39,099 bases of DNA. It comes from Flavobacteriales bacterium (GTDB lineage Bacteria > Bacteroidota > Bacteroidia > Flavobacteriales_D > Sanyastnellaceae). Every line of letters starts with the position of its first letter. Position 1 is the stretch's first letter. Where the stretch lies: contig JADHLY010000016.1 of the NCBI GenBank assembly GCA_016780385.1, positions 1 to 39,099 on the forward strand, read 5' to 3'. Positions 34,113 through 39,099 of the stretch are shown in pieces. The notes beneath the pieces are model-generated. The model saw nothing but the letters and a program-made list of their open reading frames with translations. It did no database searches and was not told the origin of the DNA. A program made the translations under genes and the position numbers.

Positions 34113-34988
34113 ACACCCCTCTACGAAGAAGAGCAATTCGCGCATCCTTTCCGCTTCCTCAAGCTGCTCCTCGCGTTCAAAAGCGTAGGCGAGGTTTCCG
34201 ATCAAGCGCCGCACCACATCCACTGGATGACAGGGACCGCAGTGCTGCTGATCTACAGGCAAATCCAAGTGCCCCAAGAAGACATTGACCTCTTCGGGGT
34301 GGATGATGCCCCCTTTGTTGAAGGGGTTGATGTAAAACAAGATGCTCCCTGGCCCACCATCCTCGCTGAATTCGCCGAGGTGCCCCCCGTCACAATACGC
34401 CAGGATGAAGTGGTTGGGCAGGTTGACACCGTGAATGGGCAAGCCAAGCTCTTGCGCCATGGCCAAGTACAAAGCCCCCAATGCAAGAGAATTGCCTTTG
34501 CGCTGCTCGATGACTTCCCTTGGCAACGCATGGGAAGGCGTGGCTGCTCCGCCTCGTGTGCCGGAAAATCCGTGGTGCTCGAAGAAGATCCGGTTGATGA
34601 CCCGGACCTGCTCCAACGCAGTCATGTCATCGTTGAGCTCAAGCCAAATGTCCTGACGGACCCGTGCCATGGTTTCCTTAAGCCCATCGACAGAGCGGGT
34701 AGGATCGATGTAACGGTCCAACAGAACCAATGCCTCCGCCAAGTGGTGGTCATCGGAACTGATCCAATTGGCAAACCCACTTCGGACCTCATCGGCCCCT
34801 AAGTGGTCCAGCAAGTCTTTGGCCCTTTTGAGGAAAATATCCCCGTGGCCTTCCTCGGAAATGGCGTCACGAAGGGGGAGAAGCACAGCCTCCCCGATCT
34901 GCTCCAATTCCTGACGCACGGTTTGATAGATCCCCTCATCTGGGTCTTCCAACAGAGAAATCAACGCATTCAGTTCGGTGACGCTCAT
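34080..34988 (-). CDS. SirB1-like protein with transglutaminase-type domain
   Basis: 302 residues. The N-terminal 90 residues are helical and rich in Asp/Glu. The central region follows the SirB1/Transglut_core2 pattern: VRVINRIFFEHHGFSG, REVIEQRKGNSLALGALYLAMAQELGLPIHGVNLPNHFIL, and YINPFNKGGIIHPEEV. The usual catalytic Cys is not evident at the expected position (RKGNSLALG), so the enzyme may be inactive or rely on other residues. The tail is TPR-like (RRLIGNLAYAFEREEQLEEAERM). Function in this phylum is unknown. A TACTTTG box lies 21 bases upstream of the ATG. It overlaps the PGT gene at its 3' end and opposes the rhomboid gene at its start. Confidence 0.82.
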   Translation of the reverse strand: MSVTELNALISLLEDPDEGIYQTVRQELEQIGEAVLLPLRDAISEEGHGDIFLKRAKDLLDHLGADEVRSGFANWISSDDHHLAEALVLLDRYIDPTRSVDGLKETMARVRQDIWLELNDDMTALEQVRVINRIFFEHHGFSGTRGGAATPSHALPREVIEQRKGNSLALGALYLAMAQELGLPIHGVNLPNHFILAYCDGGHLGEFSEDGGPGSILFYINPFNKGGIIHPEEVNVFLGHLDLPVDQQHCGPCHPVDVVRRLIGNLAYAFEREEQLEEAERMRELLFFVEGCSSPKRTERAE

Positions 34989-35009
34989 TGTCCTTCAGGT
35001 TCGTGGTGG

Positions 35010-35016
35010 CAAAGTA
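35010..35016 (-). promoter_or_regulatory. Possible -7-like box of the SirB1-like gene
   Basis: The minus strand reads TACTTTG, 21 bases before the ATG at 34988 and with GAAGGA just ahead of the start. It is one base short of TAnnTTTG, as before the 23088 gene. Confidence 0.3.
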
Positions 35017-35190
35017 CTTCCGTCCTTTAGGGCCTATTTTGGCTCCGTGGGTTCTTTTCCAAACGACCGTGTGGATGCCACGCCGAACCCCAGTTTCGGC
35101 GGCACCTCCAGCACCAATTCAAATCCTGAAGGACCGCCTCCAGACCGCCAAGTTTCGGGAGCGTCGCCTCAGCCTTTGCCCCCCGGCCAA

Positions 35191-35949
35191 ATGTCCATTG
35201 CCCCTGGTGCGCGTCCATGGAGGTCGTACCGCCGTCCTGGACGCCCGGGTGGAGGCCGCACGCCAGAAGAACTCAAACGCGATATGGACGCAGACCGCAG
35301 GCGCATCCAACAAGCGCTCATTGTGACCATCGGATGCCTCGTCTTGGTGTGGGGCGCCTTTTTGATCAACCTGCAATTCGAGCTCGGCCTCAACCGATTT
35401 GGCAACCGCCCGCTGCGCATGGATGGCCTTCCCGGCATCTTAGGCATGGCCTTTCTGCACGGGGGATGGGACCACCTTTGGAGCAACACGGTCTCCTTCT
35501 TCTCGTTGTCCGCCATGCTCCTCTATTTCTATCGTGGCGTAGGCCTGAAGGTGCTCTTTTGGTCATGGCTGGGTAGCGGTGTGCTGTTGTGGACGAGTGG
35601 AGCGGATGGAAACCACATCGGGCTCAGTGGGGTGGTTTACGCGTTGGCGGCCTTTCTTTTCCTCAGTGGCGTAATCCGCCGGAACCCCGTGCTGATGAGG
35701 GTCGCCTTGGTGGTCGTCTTCCTCTATGGCAGCATCGTATGGGGGGTTCTCCCCATCAAGGTCGGCGTCAGCTGGCAAGGACACCTCGCTGGAGCCTCGA
35801 CCGGCATTCTGCTGGCGCTCGTGTTGCTGCGTGAGGGTCCCCAGGCGCCTCCGCCCATGCCCGAGGAAGAGGAAGAGGAGCCCGAAATGGAAATCGCCCC
35901 CAGCATGACTGGAGGCGATTCACCCTCAGATATTGAAGAAAAAGATTAG
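35191..35949 (+). CDS. Rhomboid-family intramembrane serine protease
   Basis: 252 residues from the ATG at 35191. The same frame is open back to 34978, with a GTG at 35047, so an N-terminal Pro/Ser/Gly-rich extension is possible; it has no family match and the true start is uncertain. About six hydrophobic helices carry the rhomboid motifs: FLHGGWDHLWSN (TM2 His and Asn), GLSGVVYALAAF with the nucleophile Ser146, and WQGHLAGASTGI with His198. The C-terminus is strongly acidic (EEEEEEPEMEI). It cleaves transmembrane substrates within the membrane; no substrate is evident. Its TAG overlaps the dnaN stop on the other strand by four bases. Confidence 0.87.
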   Translation: MSIAPGARPWRSYRRPGRPGGGRTPEELKRDMDADRRRIQQALIVTIGCLVLVWGAFLINLQFELGLNRFGNRPLRMDGLPGILGMAFLHGGWDHLWSNTVSFFSLSAMLLYFYRGVGLKVLFWSWLGSGVLLWTSGADGNHIGLSGVVYALAAFLFLSGVIRRNPVLMRVALVVVFLYGSIVWGVLPIKVGVSWQGHLAGASTGILLALVLLREGPQAPPPMPEEEEEEPEMEIAPSMTGGDSPSDIEEKD

Positions 35950-37067
35950 GCGTTGAGCATTACCGGCATGACGAGCATCAGGATGTCCTCACCTGTGGCT
36001 TCACCGTCGTGCTGCGGCCGGATGATTCCAGCGCGATTCGGGGCGCTCAATTCCAAGGTGATCTGCTGCGCATCGAGGTTGTTCAACATGTCCAACAAGA
36101 AACGGCTGTTGAACCCGATTTCCATGTCGTCGCCCGCATAGCTGCACGCCAAGGTCTCGTGGGCTTCGTTGGCGAAATCCACATCCTCCGCGCTGATCTT
36201 CAAGCTGCTTCCCGCCAAAGAGAGGCGCACCTGGTGCGTGGTCTTGTTGGCGAAGATGGCCACACGCCGAATGCTCCGCTGGAAATCCTTTCGGTCGATG
36301 GTCATGCAGTTGGGGTTCTCCTTGGGGATCACCGCCTCATAGTTCGGGTACTTGCCCTCGATCAACCGGCACACGAGGTCCATCTCGCCGTACTTGAAGT
36401 GAGCGTTGGCCTCGTTAAAGGACACCACCACTTCATCGGTCATGGGCAACGTGCCTTTGAGCAAGTTGAGTGGCTTCTTTGGAACGATCATCTCCGCATT
36501 CTCTGGCGCAGAGGCGTCCGTCCGGGCGTAGCGCACCAAACGGTGAGCGTCCGTGGCCACAAAGCTCAGGTGGTCGTTGCGCAACTCGAAGAAGATGCCG
36601 CTCATCACAGGACGCAAATCATCGCTCCCTGCGGCAAACAGGGTTCTTGAAATCGCGTCTGCCAGGGTGTCGGAGTTCAAGGTCACCGCATTGGCGCCTT
36701 CCAACTCTGGAGTGCGGGGGAATTCGTCCGCGTGGGCTCCCGCCAATTTGTACTTGCCGGCTTCGCTGGTCAACTCAACGCCACAGGTCTTGGCGTCCAC
36801 CTTGAAAGTCAGGGGCAAATCCTCAAACGTTTTGAGGATGTCCAACAGCATTTTGGCGGGAATGGCGATGGCGCCCTCCTCCTCTGCCGTGACTTCGACC
36901 GTGGTCGTCATGGTGGTCTCCAAGTCGCTCGCGCTGATGGAGGCCTTACCCGGCTTGATATCGAACAGGAAATTGTCCAATATGGGCAGGGTGTTGCTGC
37001 TGTTGAGCACGCCACTGATGGCCTGAAGTTGACGGAGCAGGGCCGTGCTGGATACGATGAACTGCAT
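35946..37067 (-). CDS. dnaN: DNA polymerase III sliding clamp, beta subunit
   Basis: 373 residues, the full family length. The ring-shaped clamp holds the replicative polymerase on DNA. The N-terminus is MQFIVSSTALLRQLQAISGVLNS, with typical PILDNFLF, LLDILKTFEDLP, SEAGKYKL and LFAAGSDDLRPVMSG, and a C-terminus IRPQHDGEATGEDILMLVMPVML. dnaN is not next to dnaA in this window, as is usual in Bacteroidota, where it tends to lie apart from the origin. The stop overlaps the rhomboid stop by four bases. A TATTTTCG -7 box lies about 18 bases upstream. Confidence 0.97.
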   Translation of the reverse strand: MQFIVSSTALLRQLQAISGVLNSSNTLPILDNFLFDIKPGKASISASDLETTMTTTVEVTAEEEGAIAIPAKMLLDILKTFEDLPLTFKVDAKTCGVELTSEAGKYKLAGAHADEFPRTPELEGANAVTLNSDTLADAISRTLFAAGSDDLRPVMSGIFFELRNDHLSFVATDAHRLVRYARTDASAPENAEMIVPKKPLNLLKGTLPMTDEVVVSFNEANAHFKYGEMDLVCRLIEGKYPNYEAVIPKENPNCMTIDRKDFQRSIRRVAIFANKTTHQVRLSLAGSSLKISAEDVDFANEAHETLACSYAGDDMEIGFNSRFLLDMLNNLDAQQITLELSAPNRAGIIRPQHDGEATGEDILMLVMPVMLNA

Positions 37068-37085
37068 GCGGTTAGAATAGGTGGT

Positions 37086-37093
37086 CGAAAATA
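37086..37093 (-). promoter_or_regulatory. Candidate -7 promoter box of dnaN
   Basis: The minus strand reads TATTTTCG, one base from TAnnTTTG, ending 18 bases before the dnaN ATG at 37067. The predicted leader is about 14 bases. No clear -33 element. Confidence 0.4.
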
Positions 37094-37209
37094 CCCCCCT
37101 CCTAATCCGTCGCGGGCCCCTTGCGCCTTCACTTTTTCACAACGGATGCACCGGTTACCCTGAGGAAGTGACTTGGATGGAAATCAAGACCCTCCGTACA
37201 TTAGGAGTC

Positions 37210-37566
37210 ATGAAGCGATCCATCAGTTCCAAACTGTTCACTGCCTGTTTGTTCGGTGTTTTGTCTGCCCCAGCAGCCACCTTCGCCCAAGACACGACCC
37301 CGACCACACCAGAAACCTTGCTTACCGTTGTGGAAGCCCCCCTTTCAAGGGAAGGTCTCAACGAAGTTCGCTTGCTCTTGGCAGAGCAGGACATCCGCTT
37401 CAACTACGGAAACTTTCAGTTTCACCCGCAGTCCGGCGACCTCATTGGCGCCGAGCTCTTCATGGTGGTCGAAGGCCAAGAGTTCCGGCAGTACGTGGAG
37501 TTTGTTACCCCCACCTGTAAGCTGCAGGTCGTGCGGGAAACGGGCTTCAGGATGGAAGGCTGCTGA
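37210..37566 (+). CDS. Small secreted protein of unknown function
   Basis: 118 residues from the ATG at 37210, preceded by TTAGGAGTC (a Shine-Dalgarno-like AGGAG). The frame is open to 37081, but that part is not needed. A signal peptide is clear (KRSISSKLFTACLFGVLS to TFAQ). The mature part is about 90 residues, with two Cys near the end (TCKLQ, MEGC) that could form a disulphide. The segment REGLNEVRLLLAEQDIRFNYGNFQF recalls a short repeat seen beside M56 peptidase or TonB-linked proteins of flavobacteria; this resemblance is from memory. It overlaps the convergent GT9 gene by 20 bases and is divergent from dnaN. Confidence 0.72.
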   Translation: MKRSISSKLFTACLFGVLSAPAATFAQDTTPTTPETLLTVVEAPLSREGLNEVRLLLAEQDIRFNYGNFQFHPQSGDLIGAELFMVVEGQEFRQYVEFVTPTCKLQVVRETGFRMEGC

Positions 37567-38629
37567 CGCGCTCCATGGCATCCAAGACGGCATTGACTTC
37601 CAGGCCGTCTCCGCATTTGAAATCCCGCAAAGGACAAGCGTGATGGCCGTGCACGCCGCATGGCTTGCAAGCCAGCTTGGCCTCTTCCACCTCGACATTC
37701 AGGGCCCTGCCTGCTGACACCATCCCGGGCAATGCGCCAAACCCAAGGCGAGGTGTGGTGCTGCAAAACACCCCGACCACTGGCGTGCCCACAGCACCTG
37801 CCATGTGAAGCGGCGCACTGTCGTTGCTCACTACCGCGCGCGCCTCGGACATCAACGCTGCCGCGCCCAACAAATTCAATTCGCCGGCACACACTGCAGG
37901 TTGGGCCACCTTGCATTGGGCGGCGATCCTGTTCAAGAGGGCGGCATCCCCCTTGCCCCCCAGGAGCACCACCGGCACCCCACCGTTTCTGATGGCGCAC
38001 GCATCGGCCAATTCGGCCCACTTCTCTGCGGGCCATCGCTTGGTGGCCCACACACTGGCTGGCGCAAGGATGACCGCACCGCCCGGCCAAGCGGAAGCCG
38101 CCGCCCGATGCGCAGCGCTGGGGTGCAACCGTGGCACGTCGCACTGCTGATCCCAGGGGCCGAGCAATGGTTCGACCTGACTGTGGTTGCGTTCGGTTTC
38201 ATGGCGTCCGTCTCCAATTTCATGGGAGACCAGCTTCGTGCGGCCGGTATGAAGACCCGTTCCACCCATAAATCCCGTGATGACAGCGGCGCCAGATTGG
38301 CGGGCCAAGAGGGCCATGCTTGCATACCGGTGCAAATTGATGACCACATCTGGTCGCGCACGCTTCAGTTGGCGCGACAGCCCCAGCAGCCGGGGATATT
38401 TCTGCCATCCTGTGCGGTCCCAAACGTGCACTTCTTTCAGAAAGGGATGGTCCTCAAACAATCCCGCAGCCGCTTTCCGGACAAACACTGAAAGGGTGTG
38501 GTCCGGGTACCTCCGGTGCCAAGACTCTAATAAGGCAGTCGACAAAACAGCATCGCCCAAAAATGCGGGCTGCAGGAGCACGACATGCGCTCCTTGCCTG
38601 ATTTGGTCGTCCACCTCGGGCTTCCTCAT
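37547..38629 (-). CDS. Glycosyltransferase family 9 (heptosyltransferase-like)
   Basis: 360 residues from the ATG at 38629, which overlaps the dapD stop as ATGA; a longer frame starts within dapD and is unlikely. GT9 enzymes such as heptosyltransferases I and II add heptose to the LPS inner core at the inner face of the membrane. Family features are [48 protein letters not shown], and the ADP-sugar contact segment [22 protein letters not shown]. The Cys-rich stretch [21 protein letters not shown] near the end matches the CK-C-G region of this group. The substrate sugar is not certain. Confidence 0.92.
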   Translation of the reverse strand: MRKPEVDDQIRQGAHVVLLQPAFLGDAVLSTALLESWHRRYPDHTLSVFVRKAAAGLFEDHPFLKEVHVWDRTGWQKYPRLLGLSRQLKRARPDVVINLHRYASMALLARQSGAAVITGFMGGTGLHTGRTKLVSHEIGDGRHETERNHSQVEPLLGPWDQQCDVPRLHPSAAHRAAASAWPGGAVILAPASVWATKRWPAEKWAELADACAIRNGGVPVVLLGGKGDAALLNRIAAQCKVAQPAVCAGELNLLGAAALMSEARAVVSNDSAPLHMAGAVGTPVVGVFCSTTPRLGFGALPGMVSAGRALNVEVEEAKLACKPCGVHGHHACPLRDFKCGDGLEVNAVLDAMERVSSLPS

Positions 38630-39099
38630 ACGGCCACAGCGTGGGTGCGCAACGCCTCGTTGAGTGACGTCTTGCGGTCGGTACTCTCCTTGCGGCGGCC
38701 CACAATCAAGGCACAAGGAACACCGTACTCGCCTGAGGGGAATTGCTTCTGACGGGTTCCTGGAATGACCACGGCTCGGGGCGGAACCTCTCCTCGGTAT
38801 GTTACAGGTTCTTCACCGGACACGTCAATGATGGGGGTGCTCGACGTGAGTACCACCCCTGCGCCTAGGACGGATTCACGCCCAACCCTGACGCCCTCCA
38901 CAACGATCGCACGTGAACCGATGAAGGCCCCGTCCTCGATGATGACGGGCGCTGCCTGTAGAGGCTCCAAAACACCACCAATGCCGACGCCACCACTGAG
39001 GTGCACATCGGTGCCAATTTGGGCACAAGAGCCTACGGTCGCCCAAGTATCCACCATGGTACCTGACCCCACATAGGCGCCGATGTTGACATAGCTCGG
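38626..39099 (-). CDS. dapD: 2,3,4,5-tetrahydropyridine-2,6-dicarboxylate N-succinyltransferase, C-terminal part (5' end outside window)
   Basis: Left-handed beta-helix acyltransferase of the succinylase branch of lysine and meso-diaminopimelate synthesis, which supplies the peptidoglycan cross-bridge. Visible from the window edge: [27 protein letters not shown], then [18 protein letters not shown] and the hexapeptide-type repeats [21 protein letters not shown]. The C-terminus runs to 38626. The gene continues beyond base 39099, so roughly the N-terminal 110-120 residues are missing. Its stop overlaps the GT9 start, so the two are likely translationally coupled. Confidence 0.95.
   Translation of the reverse strand, partial: PSYVNIGAYVGSGTMVDTWATVGSCAQIGTDVHLSGGVGIGGVLEPLQAAPVIIEDGAFIGSRAIVVEGVRVGRESVLGAGVVLTSSTPIIDVSGEEPVTYRGEVPPRAVVIPGTRQKQFPSGEYGVPCALIVGRRKESTDRKTSLNEALRTHAVAV

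Overview
The window is a gene-dense stretch of chromosome from a member of the Bacteroidota, most likely a GC-rich lineage near the Flavobacteriales. That placement is inferred from four things. The type IX secretion gene porQ sits between lon and cmk. A secreted protease carries a type A C-terminal sorting domain. BshA is present, MutS2 lacks an Smr domain and branched-chain E1 is fused. Several gene starts are preceded by the phylum's -7 promoter box (TAnnTTTG or a one-base variant). I see no tRNA, rRNA, CRISPR array, insertion sequence, phage gene or integrase. No stretch over 300 bases lacks a gene; the largest gaps are about 140-200 bases.

Layout. 1-7.7 kb (+) is a tightly packed run: lon (5' end outside the window), porQ, cmk, a GH3/beta-lactamase fusion lipoprotein, bshA and a small membrane protein. 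7.7-10.4 kb (-) holds an SLC12-type transporter followed by aroQ. 10.5-13.4 kb (+) is a large secreted protein with an alpha/beta-hydrolase-like N-terminus. 13.4-16.0 kb (-) is a long TPR/coiled-coil protein. 16.1-19.3 kb (+) holds an FAD oxidoreductase and an outer-membrane barrel/TSP3/SPOR protein. 19.3-20.9 kb (-) is a COG2509-type FAD dehydrogenase, divergent from a fused alpha/beta 2-oxoacid dehydrogenase E1 (21.0-23.0 kb, +). Two small unknowns converge at 23.43 kb. 24.1-27.8 kb (+) is a translationally coupled trio: pRiA4b ORF-3-like, miaA and mutS2. 27.8-31.2 kb is a divergent pair of exported proteases (S1 with sorting domain; S41 CTP). A DUF1573 lipoprotein follows, ending in the only textbook terminator. 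31.9-34.1 kb holds a short pterin dehydratase, a DegT aminotransferase and a PglC-type sugar transferase. 34.1-37.1 kb holds a SirB1-like protein, a rhomboid and dnaN. The window ends with a small secreted protein, a GT9 glycosyltransferase and dapD (N-terminus outside the window).

Functional threads are the cell envelope (PorQ, GH3/beta-lactamase, SPOR protein, DapD, GT9, DegT/PGT pair, exported proteases), thiol and central metabolism (BshA, E1, AroQ), and information processing (DnaN, MutS2, MiaA, Cmk, Lon). Most of the window is ordinary core genome, and I found no convincing new defence or mobile system. The items most worth a second look are the -7 box variants and possible leaderless starts, convergent gene pairs with no room for terminators, the unusual domain combinations of four envelope proteins, and a mirrored 9-mer between the two divergent protease genes.
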